DNA of 25,000 bases from Symbiodinium natans (lineage: Eukaryota > Sar > Dinophyceae > Suessiales > Symbiodiniaceae), in NCBI GenBank assembly GCA_905221605.1, contig CAJNDS010001358.1:697212-722211 (forward strand). Reading direction: 5' to 3'. The notes beneath the pieces are model-generated. The model was not told the DNA's origin. It saw only the letters and a list, made by a program, of their open reading frames with translations, and ran no database searches. This document shows positions 10,601 through 16,186 of the stretch, piece after piece. Each line of letters opens with the position of its first letter. Position 1 is the first letter of the stretch. Both the position numbers and the translations under genes were made by a program.

Positions 10601-13600
10601 TTCCTTGATGAGCTGTAGCGCGCTCACCTCGGTCAGCTCTGGGCAGAAATGGTTGACTTTCACTCGCAACTTGCCATGGATCGGGTGTCGAACTTCAAGC
10701 CTTGTCGGAGACCATCGTACCGTGCATCCAAGCAACTGCACCAACTGTCCCATAGGTAGTATCGTTCCACCACCCGAAGGGTTCGTAGAAGGCGAAGACA
10801 ACAGGGTTCCACCAGCGTTCTGCGAAAGGACAACGTGATCATCATTGGCCAAGGCAACCTTCACCAACTTTCCTTGTTCCACCTCACGATCGTCAACAGC
10901 AACCCGAAAGGCATGGCTCGCTCCCGAATCCAACAGGGCCATCTTCTCCTCGGAATCCTTCTCAACCGCCTCTGGCTCAGTCTGCAGCAACCGTTCATAC
11001 ACATCCATTTTCACACGGAAGTCTTCATTGCCAACCCTCTCCGGAAGCACCACCAGCATTCGCAGTCGCCGCAAATCCTCCAACTGTCTCTGTATAACCC
11101 CCAAAGGATCCGAGGGCGCCGAAGAAGCCGAACCTGTGCCAGAGCCCTGAGCCTGAGTGGAAGTCAAGGCCTTCAGCATCTTGTTTGTTTCGGACAACAT
11201 CGCCGCCACCTGCTCCGTGTCGATCTTGTTTGAGGTTGAAGGAGGAAGGCTTGAAGGCTGCTCACGAGTAGCATCTCCAGCCGGCACCGACGGACCTGAC
11301 GAAAGCGAAGGACCTTCCGAGGAAGCTGCCCCTGTTGTAGGAGTAGCTGCTGCAGCCTGCTGTTTGGCCAACCTCGGCTTTGGGGCCGGTTTGTCAGTAG
11401 GACTCACCTTCTTCGTAGGACAATCCCTTGCCCTGTGCTTCGTCGAACCACAAAGGAGGCACCGTTCGGCTCGCTGAAGACCCTCCCACGAATGCCTGAA
11501 ACTGCAGTTCTTTCCATTTCTGCAACCATCATCAGTAGTGAACCATGAACACGGCTTTGTCGGATTCGTAGGCGGTGGAGAGGCCTTGGCCTTTGGCCTC
11601 TGAGTGGTATTTCCGGCATCTGAGGGCTGTTGCTGCATGCCCTTCAGTTTGGGTCCGGGAGCCTCCGATGCCTGTGACGGTGTAGCCTTTCTCCCAGTAG
11701 CCCCAAGCTGCTCACATTCTGCAAGGAGATGTTGGAAGTACTTCAACACATTCTCCGAGGTGGGTCTGGTGTCAATCTGAAGCTCCGCCTTCGCCAAGGA
11801 CACCTTAAAGCGAAAGTCTTGATTTGTCTCCGCCACCTTCTTCGTTAAGACCCCCAAAGACTTCACCTGGACGGACTCATCTGGCAAGGAAACACCAAGA
11901 TCCAAAGCTCGCTGGTACAGGCGATACCATCTCCGTAATGCAACCACTGCATCCGTCGCTGTTCCTGGAGATTCACTCACCTCCAACTGTTTCAGAAGTT
12001 GTGCCCGGTCCTGAGCGCCCCCAGGCTGGTACACAGCCATCAGCCTGAACAGTATCTGATGAGTCCCCTGCACACGATAGGCCACTAGCTCATCTCGGAC
12101 ACCTGTCGGAAGCGCTGCTAGAAGTAAGGCTGCCACCTTTTTCGCAAGCTTCTGGTACTTGCCGTCCTGAAGCTCCTCTGATAGCCTTGCTTTCACCCCA
12201 AGCCGCTTGATCGGCGAAAGCGCCTGATACTCCTGGTATGCTTCCAAGGCCGAACCCATGACTTGTTTCCACCACTCGCCAGCGCTTGCCGCCATAGCAG
12301 ACACTTGTTGCTCCACAAGATACAGCCAGTCCTGGAAGTCTATGGCACCAGATTCCGGAGTGTAGTCAGGCAACATCGGAAAATTCGGCGACGCCTTATC
12401 CACATCCAACCCGTCTCCCTTCTTCAGCAACATCTGTTGCAGCTGCCCGATACCTGTAAGCACAATGTCCATCGGAGAAGGGCTTGACGGAGCTGCAGGC
12501 GCCACATCGCCTGGTTGTTGCTCGCTTCCTGGAGCAACGGGAGGACTGAGACCAGGAGGAGCTTCACAAGGCGCACCAAGGGTTGCAACTCCCTCAGGTC
12601 TCTTCAGCGGCTCATAATCTCCCCTTATCCCTAGCTCAGGCTCCAAGCGAGCCCTGAAGGCTCGGTCAAACGGCGGGACACCGCAGACATCCCCTCCAGA
12701 CAACCTCTCACCCACAACTCCTCTACCACCACTTGGCGACGGACTCGCTGAGGCAGATCGCTTGGCACCATAACCACGAGCATACACATTCCTTGGCCTG
12801 TTCCCAAGCTCGCCATGTCCTTCTGCACTTCTTGACCTGGCACCAGCTTCGCCCCTCTGTGCACGAGGACCATCATGGGCCCGAGACATCGACGGAACTG
12901 GTTGACGACCTTCCCGAAGAGCTCCCCGAACCCCAGAAGTCACACTTGTTGCTGCAAAGACCCGATCACCGTGAGGTACACCACGATCCTCAGGAAGTGC
13001 ATGAGATGCTGGGTAGGCCCGATCTCCATGAGGTACACCACGATCCTCACGAGGTGCATGAGCGAAAGAGGCCCGATCTCCATGAGGTACACCACGATCC
13101 TCACGAAGTGCATGAGATGCTGGGTAGGCCCGATCTCCATGAGGTACACCACGATCCTCACGAAGTGCATGAGATGCTGAGGAGGCCCGATCTCCATGAG
13201 GTACACCACGATCCTCACGAAGTGCATGTGTTGCGAAAGAGGCCCGATCTCCATGAGGTACGCCACGATCTTCATGAAGCACTTGAGTTGCGAAAGAGGC
13301 CCGATCTCCATGAGGTACGCCACGATCCTCATGAAGCACTTGAGTTGCGAAAGAGGCCCGATCTCCATGAGGTACGCCACGATCCTCATGAAGCACTTGA
13401 GTTGCGAAAGAGGCCCGATCTCCATGAGGTACGCCACGATCCTCATGAAGCACTTGAGTTGCGAAAGAGGCCCGATCTCCATGAGGTACACCACGATCCT
13501 CATGAAGCACTTGCGATGCTGAGTAGGCCCGATCTCCATGAGGTACACCACGATCCTCATGAAGCACTTGCGATGCTGAGTAGGCCCGATCTCCATGAGG

Positions 13601-14608
13601 TACACCACGATCCTCAGGAAGCTCAGACTGCTCCCTCATCTGCCGCTGCGCCTCATTCCATAGAGCCCCACCCCGGCCTTGTCCTTTCACATCGCCACCA
13701 CCCCCAAAAGCCATCTCCCGCAATCGCTCATTTTCTTCTTGAAGGCGCTCAAGCCTTCCCTTCTGTCCTGCCAAGGCCGCTTCCACTTGTCTTCTCACCT
13801 CCTCCTGCACCAACTCCACCGGAATGGACGCCGATGAAGCATCGTCTGTTCCCACACTCCTCGGACCATGCAGCAAAGGAGCCTGTCTTGCCCAGCCTTC
13901 CATAATACGACGAGCACTGCTGGGAAACAGAGGAGGATCCCCACTTTGTTGTCCTGTCGGAGAAAAACCACCAGACATAGTTGCCGCTGCTGCCGGGTAT
14001 GTTGCATGCTGCGGTGTGGAGGGGTGCGAAGTGGTATGCTGCTGCTGCAACTGCTCATGTTGTTGAACCACTAAACCACCACTACTACCCAACACTCGTT
14101 GCCTCGTGAGCGTCGTTGTCAGCGTCTCAACCTGTCCGGAAGCTTGGCGAAGATAATCCCCGAGACGACTCATCCAGGACGGGACTGGCAAGGCAGTCCC
14201 ACCCTGGGAGCCTCCCGGGTGATTATCCGTACTCGCCCGCGCGACCAAGTGCGGAATCGTTGGCCCCACATTCCCAGCAGACACGGAAGACGTTTCTTGG
14301 CGAAGCCCGGAATCACAGGAAAATGTACCAGGCGGTCCCACATCTTCTGTCCTTGAAGTCATTGCTGGTGGCCATGGAGCGCTTTCCAAACTCGCTGCAC
14401 CAGGTGAGGCCTGCACCATATCCTCACGCCTTACAACATCAGCCGAAAGTACCCCATTGGGCATCGCATTTCCAGCAGGATGACGATCGTAGCGCGGACC
14501 AGCAGTCTCACCTTCCAATCTCGAATCAATGGCACGCCGAGCACCAGTTGGGCTCATAACCCCTTGGTCCTCGTGAGGACCAGGGGCGGAGGGCGCAGGA
14601 GCGGCCAT
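4643..14608 (-). CDS. Copia-type Gag-Pol polyprotein with extra enzyme-like and membrane domains (3321 aa)
   Basis: The protein copies element RNA into DNA and integrates it. Visible order: a short LTR-encoded leader (residues 1-16); a predicted coiled coil near 268-300; twelve 18-19-residue repeats at about 331-549; a copia Gag-like helical region at about 740-970; a CCCH zinc motif C1020-C1029-C1035-H1039 and a CCHC knuckle from C1050; aspartic protease (LLDSGASH, D1227); a methyltransferase-like segment at about 1440-1575; an HxD dioxygenase-like segment at about 1637-1830; a short HHCC motif H1993-H1998-C2005-C2008; integrase D2031, D2180, E2216 (exact D-x35-E); RT at about 2525-2810 with YVDD from Y2760; RNase H D2933, E2972, D3007; two hydrophobic segments near 3102-3120 and 3148-3172; a terminal H/C cluster (H3284, H3286, C3291, C3307, C3310). 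There is no frameshift or stop between Gag and Pol. The first ATG lies in the 5' LTR, as in yeast Ty1; M18, inside the primer-binding site, is the alternative start. The extra modules are assigned by motif only. Confidence 0.96.
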   Translation of the reverse strand: MAAPAPSAPGPHEDQGVMSPTGARRAIDSRLEGETAGPRYDRHPAGNAMPNGVLSADVVRREDMVQASPGAASLESAPWPPAMTSRTEDVGPPGTFSCDSGLRQETSSVSAGNVGPTIPHLVARASTDNHPGGSQGGTALPVPSWMSRLGDYLRQASGQVETLTTTLTRQRVLGSSGGLVVQQHEQLQQQHTTSHPSTPQHATYPAAAATMSGGFSPTGQQSGDPPLFPSSARRIMEGWARQAPLLHGPRSVGTDDASSASIPVELVQEEVRRQVEAALAGQKGRLERLQEENERLREMAFGGGGDVKGQGRGGALWNEAQRQMREQSELPEDRGVPHGDRAYSASQVLHEDRGVPHGDRAYSASQVLHEDRGVPHGDRASFATQVLHEDRGVPHGDRASFATQVLHEDRGVPHGDRASFATQVLHEDRGVPHGDRASFATQVLHEDRGVPHGDRASFATHALREDRGVPHGDRASSASHALREDRGVPHGDRAYPASHALREDRGVPHGDRASFAHAPREDRGVPHGDRAYPASHALPEDRGVPHGDRVFAATSVTSGVRGALREGRQPVPSMSRAHDGPRAQRGEAGARSRSAEGHGELGNRPRNVYARGYGAKRSASASPSPSGGRGVVGERLSGGDVCGVPPFDRAFRARLEPELGIRGDYEPLKRPEGVATLGAPCEAPPGLSPPVAPGSEQQPGDVAPAAPSSPSPMDIVLTGIGQLQQMLLKKGDGLDVDKASPNFPMLPDYTPESGAIDFQDWLYLVEQQVSAMAASAGEWWKQVMGSALEAYQEYQALSPIKRLGVKARLSEELQDGKYQKLAKKVAALLLAALPTGVRDELVAYRVQGTHQILFRLMAVYQPGGAQDRAQLLKQLEVSESPGTATDAVVALRRWYRLYQRALDLGVSLPDESVQVKSLGVLTKKVAETNQDFRFKVSLAKAELQIDTRPTSENVLKYFQHLLAECEQLGATGRKATPSQASEAPGPKLKGMQQQPSDAGNTTQRPKAKASPPPTNPTKPCSWFTTDDGCRNGKNCSFRHSWEGLQRAERCLLCGSTKHRARDCPTKKVSPTDKPAPKPRLAKQQAAAATPTTGAASSEGPSLSSGPSVPAGDATREQPSSLPPSTSNKIDTEQVAAMLSETNKMLKALTSTQAQGSGTGSASSAPSDPLGVIQRQLEDLRRLRMLVVLPERVGNEDFRVKMDVYERLLQTEPEAVEKDSEEKMALLDSGASHAFRVAVDDREVEQGKLVKVALANDDHVVLSQNAGGTLLSSPSTNPSGGGTILPMGQLVQLLGCTVRWSPTRLEVRHPIHGKLRVKVNHFCPELTEVSALQLIKELEEKRVGEFTKTLEDMERQLKEIELSGCGDRGWEQHLMDLVETGARTSFCGFIQKVPYLQGVTPEAFATIPEEFPVTNKEGWRLLKGMPWSRRKRRSMFLSNNWLVHLFSGDKRKKGLASSSEWKASLHRDDVLVEVDLNLSSHFDMLKKDGIFKLLLWGAARGKIKALFGGPPRRTFPFTGNETMLSSQHVREVQLVARAMILWSVASEGRRILWREGSLETPGPGVGWLLEHPRVESRKVPGLEQGDNKESDLEEQERLAKEWFDLGKFSHRECRMLLEEMNFKKNLRASSRGEQEGSVVLGAYAHGGNRGVTTEALQRPWLTKYLNMFMRWNVETQLHEDCSWSALLVMETNEVPRHRDVRNARDSNNYLIGLGDDDPGREVSSGLWLEGDLDGQNGLGDDDPGREVSSGLWLEGDLDGQKFGGGGRCVERSCPFSGFEQLKGCLVEISGRMTRFNPKQHHAYVGKDQTQKELLVAAYTPLGLDKLPDEKVGKLRCLGFPIRSTLEWDEGPALHGRDQVREAQEELESEDEEEANGRVPCYDLFGTTMWKTFARMYTMDEVKCDLENLGPTTLGTNLNLWSLEGEDGHGLKAGTRTSRWPTGMISSVCDALCAWPGFATREHALTSMVRRLGRRDGEEGEGKLAKFSLEEWRIHLRRDHLPYRKDCRECIQRATGKPHRRVAHPSAYVLSIDTAGPFRATGTDGARYLLVGCFRFPKIPETGDPEQSGVQPGDVDKPDDEGDWLPGMEGEDVVSEVPATEGAPVGVSEELGPDPAAIREEDDPKQEEIKALERMSEPFEFESAYLCRPLKTRKKAETLKALQEMYLSLRQRGLPVLRVHCDRAREFMNEGMDMWAAARDIIVTKTQGDDPSQNGAAERAVGFIKGRVRTLLGQAKAYSKLGDAVVRSWWSRAASTICQQHAAQAFGRGNPSVAPFGSQVFIKRKRYGQGGTDFEDKWIQGSYLGPVETVSHGHVVRTVQGNVWYTTNVRRLPELPPYEDEGDDWHPERRVVGKTPPVVRVFRADEGGEDGNVFCMSRLVEPVSTTTDAVPDNETTEGWMESAGGEDAGDDMDESQWLVEDQEGEMDGRYWSRCVLDEEHNLRRCVPEDYQELFEGVNQATLEAERALEQRESQKVYKTYSVGDWFRLCRFVEDDDGKHGVEPVLENLEGPLQVVYTVQLDEVKQFLPRWKEAIGKEMKALLDAGALVPLTEEEHRRLERAGVLSILPAKGVFTAKPPDNPELLDDPGRELVKGSPSFFKRKARLVICGNFEGRSQKEDSYAGGCQGESLRAMIVHAAHKRGGSRPWKAAGTDIRNAFILAPMDDGEVVHCLYPPKVFQAAEIPFAKCLFRVDRALYGFRRSPKLWSTFRDNRLRRARFKVGELDAFLRQHRADENVWSVVVMTPGPDGTMQEEVRAFVNVYVDDILYLGEEEVVAATHGWITQEWKASDLTWASMEQPVRFLGLEIYETLNGFKIGQTGYISEVLRHYDVQGHGHGTPCPQSWLLGEVNFDEKQYDEQTLRRAQKITGELLWLSTKGRPDLIHTVATMSSLCVRDPETVERIGMRTLGYLKATADWFLFYEPTTHNHDVEGYSDASFAPQGGRSIGCSLACYLGCPISWRCGRQPLVSLSVAEAELIEAVNAIQMVYGLSSFTSEIRPDPPRLGLYVDNQAAVGLCSEAAGTWKTRHLRVRAFHLREAVRLKEITLRHIPGVSQLGDLGTKAFSKPRLLELCRMWGLGTTSPREQQPGPATGSTAATAHTTTPGVVGVIARLVLLLGWLVQGTRGASTKRSSNVPAEDVGGIQISVAWEFYALVFVSLVAAIGAWEAIKWLFEWYALKRDCSVSEARNARRLRRLQQAVQQELGSYGLGQNGPMTPELAPRHSPASAPEGRGPVPSLDRSASSWEEPPPPVRQTRRRTRDANTQTPREAYVKFRGPFFASQRGDHVHLYGDCQGLKSAYTNIDAKGMCAYCDGRKSLYELVG
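4652..5310 (-). other. C-terminal extension of the polyprotein: two membrane-type segments and a His/Cys cluster
   Basis: After the RNase H end (QLGDLGTKAF) the ORF continues for about 240 residues that copia Pol normally lacks. Residues about 3102-3120 (GVIARLVLLLGWLVQG) and 3148-3172 (FYALVFVSLVAAIGAW and on) are hydrophobic enough to span a membrane. A basic Arg-rich stretch and a Pro-rich linker follow, and the last 40 residues hold H-x-H-x4-C-x15-C-x2-C, a possible zinc site. This resembles the position of env-like ORFs in some copia elements, but here it is fused to Pol. I recognise no envelope family, so function is unknown. Confidence 0.7.
9119..9697 (-). other. Fe(II)/2-oxoglutarate dioxygenase-like segment within the polyprotein
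   Basis: Residues about 1637-1830 carry H1696-x-D1698 (VPRHRDVRN), a following SNNYLIGLGD / SGLWLEGD strand pattern, a distal His pair H1799-H1800 (FNPKQHHAYV) and K1810, ten residues after H1800. The spacing and order match the H-x-D...H...K/R metal and cosubstrate pattern of the double-stranded beta-helix dioxygenases, the fold used by TET/JBP enzymes that oxidise methyl groups on DNA bases. Whether this belongs to TET/JBP or another branch cannot be told by eye. A 25-residue tandem duplication (about 1710-1759) lies between the HxD and the distal His and might disturb the fold. Confidence 0.6.
9331..9480 (-). repeat. 75-bp in-frame tandem duplication in the polyprotein
   Basis: 9331-9405 and 9406-9480 match at 74 of 75 positions (only 9405 T against 9480 A differs). 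The duplication adds 25 residues (GLGDDDPGREVSSGLWLEGD and the next five) and keeps the reading frame. The near identity shows it is very recent. Confidence 0.95.
9884..10291 (-). other. Methyltransferase-like (Rossmann) segment within the polyprotein
   Basis: Residues about 1440-1575 show, in order, HLFSG (1443-1447, like the SAM-binding motif I), EVDL (1472-1475, like the acidic ribose-binding motif II), GGPPRRT (1507-1513, at the place of motif IV GGPPCQ) and LLEHP (about 1567-1571, like motif VI ENV). Spacing from motif I to IV is about 66 residues, as in C5-cytosine methyltransferases. The catalytic Cys after PP is Arg here, so cytosine C5 catalysis by the usual mechanism is unlikely. 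Retrotransposon-borne cytosine methyltransferases are known in dinoflagellates, which supports the family guess. A later motif PTTLGTNL (1909-1916) may be the end of the same domain, with the dioxygenase-like part nested between. Confidence 0.55.
12964..13618 (-). repeat. 57-bp tandem repeats, twelve copies, coding 19-residue units
   Basis: The unit encodes EDRGVPHGDRASFATQVLH with small variants; one copy is 54 bp (18 residues). Twelve copies of DRGVPHGDR are present between residues about 331 and 549 of the polyprotein. Central copies are almost identical, edge copies more diverged, as expected from unequal exchange or template switching. The length divisible by three keeps other frames open on both strands across the array; those frames are shadows. 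Confidence 0.95.
14541..14561 (-). other. Primer-binding site, complementary to initiator tRNA-Met anticodon arm
   Basis: Just inside the 5' LTR the element-sense strand reads GGTTATGAGCCCAACTGG. The complementary plus strand holds GGGCTCATAACCC (14550-14562), identical to the anticodon stem-loop of fungal-type initiator tRNA-Met, with the three G-C pairs typical of initiators. There is no match to a tRNA 3' CCA end. This fits the half-tRNA priming known for Drosophila copia and yeast Ty5. The ATG opposite the CAU anticodon is in frame with gag (M18). Confidence 0.75.
14566..14581. other. Inverted repeat (hairpin) at the inner end of the LTR
   Basis: GGTCCTC-GT-GAGGACC is a perfect 7-bp stem with a 2-nt loop; the stem extends to 11 bp with one G-T pair (14562-14585). 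The same structure is in the other LTR at 4165-4180. In the RNA it lies between the gag ATG and the primer-binding site, where a packaging or dimerisation element could sit. Confidence 0.7.
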
Positions 14609-14812
14609 CGAAAAGAGGGATCTAAGGGAAACCAGGACTACACCCAGAAAGCCCCAGCTTCAACCAAACCCTCAAGACGGAAAAAACCCTGGACGGGGAC
14701 CACCGGGCTAGGGGGGGTCCGGAAGAGGCTAGACCAGCCTAAGCTAGAGGAACCACCCGGGAAACACCCCCCAAAACCCTCACACCCCAATCCAGGCACG
14801 CACTTTTTCATG

Positions 14813-14832
14813 CTTGAGCCTTGAGCCAAAAT
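14813..14832 (-). other. DinoSL fragment inside the LTR
   Basis: In element sense the LTR reads ATTTTGGCTCAAG followed at once by GCTCAAG. The first 13 bases equal the last 13 of the dinoflagellate spliced leader; the second piece repeats its last seven. Tandem partial leaders are the known scar of repeated trans-splicing and reverse transcription. The same sequence is in the other LTR at 4412-4431. Confidence 0.7.
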
Positions 14833-14838
14833 CCAGTC

Positions 14839-14968
14839 GCAATGCTTACATATGCGGAGCTCTGCTCTCGCCTGTGCCGAAGCAATGCTTACATATGCTG
14901 AACGTCCTGCACACCTGTGCTGTAGCAATGCTTACATATGCAGAACATCCTGCACACAAAGGCATGGT
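14839..14968 (-). promoter_or_regulatory. Three 43-bp imperfect repeats in U3
   Basis: GCAATGCTTACATATGC starts at 14839, 14882 and 14925, an exact 43-bp spacing, with the rest of each unit partly conserved (CCTGTGC, CCTGCACAC). The matching copies in the other LTR start at 4438, 4481 and 4524. The core contains the palindrome CATATG. Repeated motifs in U3 are typical of retrotransposon enhancers; a role here is inferred. Confidence 0.7.
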
Positions 14969-15014
14969 GCCCTTCTCCACTTCAGCCTTCTCAGAGGCTT
15001 CCCTTATCCCAACA

Positions 15015-15019
15015 GAATA
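15015..15019. repeat. Target-site duplication, right copy (GAATA)
   Basis: Matches 4156-4160. Removing the element and one copy rejoins the old site as ...CGCTGTGAATACTAACGC... Confidence 0.93.
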
Positions 15020-15750
15020 CTAACGCTTCTGAGGGACGTAACCCCCGCGCCACACCCCCGCCCAACCCCACCCCTCACCCCCATCCCTCCACCCCCGCCC
15101 TACCCAACGATACTACAGCGCCGCCCCAATTCCGTGTGTGTGTTTGGAGGCGGCCTCGGAAGCCGTTAAGAAACAACAAACCCTCAAGCCCTCTAAACCT
15201 TCGGAGTGAAGTGCCGAGATCGGCCCGAGAACCGGCGGGTGCGGCGCGCGGCGACCCCAGGGATGCTCTTGTCGTTGAAGGCTTAGGCTTGCAGGCTTTT
15301 GTGGGTGGGGTTTAGGATTTGGGATGTGCGGTGTGGGGTGTAGGGTTTTGGGATTAATCAGAGTCAGGATTTTCGGTCCAGAAACTCAGGCTTTGTCCTC
15401 AAGATTCTGCAGGCGTGAGCTGCAAAACGACACACGCAAGCCCGACCCTACGCACCACAAATGCCGAAACCCTGCCCTGTAATCGAGCCGCGAGATGAAG
15501 GTGATAGGGCTTTACGACCCCTTCATACTGGAACCCGAACTCCTAGACCCCAACCTTCACTAAATTGCCCGACCTCGCCCCCCTGAACCCCAGACCCTCT
15601 TCCCTCCCTCATAGCCTACATCCTGAGCTTTCACCCCCCCTTGAAATCCCAAACGCCCCTTAAGCTCCCTTCAGCCGCCCCTTAAGCCTCCTTGAGCCCC
15701 ACCTTAACCCATGCAGCCTCCCTCTTACCTGGGACCCTCTTTACCTGCAG
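15020..15750. other. Flank without a recognisable gene
   Basis: 15035-15110 is a C-rich run (CCCCCGCCCAACCCCACCCC and similar). The rest is mixed sequence with CCCT-rich stretches, and no ORF with family features. Confidence 0.6.
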
Positions 15751-15754
15751 TAAA

Positions 15755-15879
15755 ACAGGTTGTACCTACTGATCAAGGGTAGTTGCTACTAAACTGTAGG
15801 TATTACCTACAGTTTTACAGGTTATACAGTTTTACAGGTTATACCTACTCATCAAGGGTAGTTACTACTAAACTGTAGG
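15755..15879. repeat. Compound direct and inverted repeat
   Basis: A 46-bp unit (15755-15800) recurs at 15834-15879 with three differences, 79 bp apart. Between them lie a 25-bp palindrome, AAACTGTAGGTA-T-TACCTACAGTTT (15791-15815), and a perfect 17-bp tandem pair ACAGTTTTACAGGTTAT (15809-15825, 15826-15842). The structure resembles a short foldback element. Confidence 0.8.
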
Positions 15880-15897
15880 CAAATAGAGTCCCAGGTT

Positions 15898-16092
15898 AAC
15901 CCCAAACCCCAAACCCCCAAACCCCTAAACCTAAACCCCTAAACCTAAACCCGAAACCCTAAACCCTTAAACCACTAAACCCCGAAACCCCGAAACCCCG
16001 AAACCCCTAAACCCTAAAACCTAAACCCTAAACCCTAAACCCTAAACCCTAAACCCTAAACCTTAAACCCTGAACCCTGAACCCTGAACCTA
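15898..16092. repeat. Telomere-like array, CCCTAAA orientation
   Basis: CCCTAAA units and variants (CCCCAAA, CCCGAAA, CCCTGAA). It is the left arm of an inverted pair with 16187-16530, separated by 94 bp of GC-rich sequence. Confidence 0.92.
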
Positions 16093-16186
16093 AGCAGTGA
16101 CGCGCGCAGACCCGGCGCACCACTTCGGCCCGGAGTCGCTCCCGAGACACCTTGCCCAGGGGCCGGCGCCAGGCGAGGCACTGGGG

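Larger units (their letters stand above)
4161..15014 (-). mobile_element. Complete Ty1/copia-type LTR retrotransposon, 10,854 bp
   Basis: The element is bounded by 453-bp direct LTRs (4161-4613 and 14562-15014, 452 of 453 bases identical by eye) and flanked by GAATA duplications. It is read on the minus strand: 5' LTR at right, primer-binding site 14541-14561, one gag-pol ORF, polypurine tract 4614-4622, 3' LTR at left. Domain order protease, integrase, RT, RNase H assigns it to Ty1/copia. It is about twice the usual copia length because of an N-terminal repeat region, a block of about 700 residues between protease and integrase, and a C-terminal extension. The near-identical LTRs, intact ORF and clean target duplication indicate a very recent insertion, possibly of an active family. 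Confidence 0.97.
14562..15014 (-). repeat. 5' LTR of the copia-type element
   Basis: This LTR holds the element promoter in its high-coordinate part (U3), with three 43-bp imperfect repeats at 14839-14968, a DinoSL-like sequence at 14813-14832 and, near its inner end, a hairpin at 14566-14581 and the gag start codon (14606-14608). R and U5 limits cannot be placed from sequence. No TATA box is evident, as expected for dinoflagellates. Confidence 0.96.

Noticed and set aside
12733-13905. 390-codon plus-strand frame with HEVHHDPHE-type repeats, and a 222-codon minus-strand frame at 12940-13608
   Set aside because: Both lie on the 57-bp repeats of the retrotransposon ORF. A repeat length divisible by three keeps several frames open; the polyprotein frame explains the sequence.
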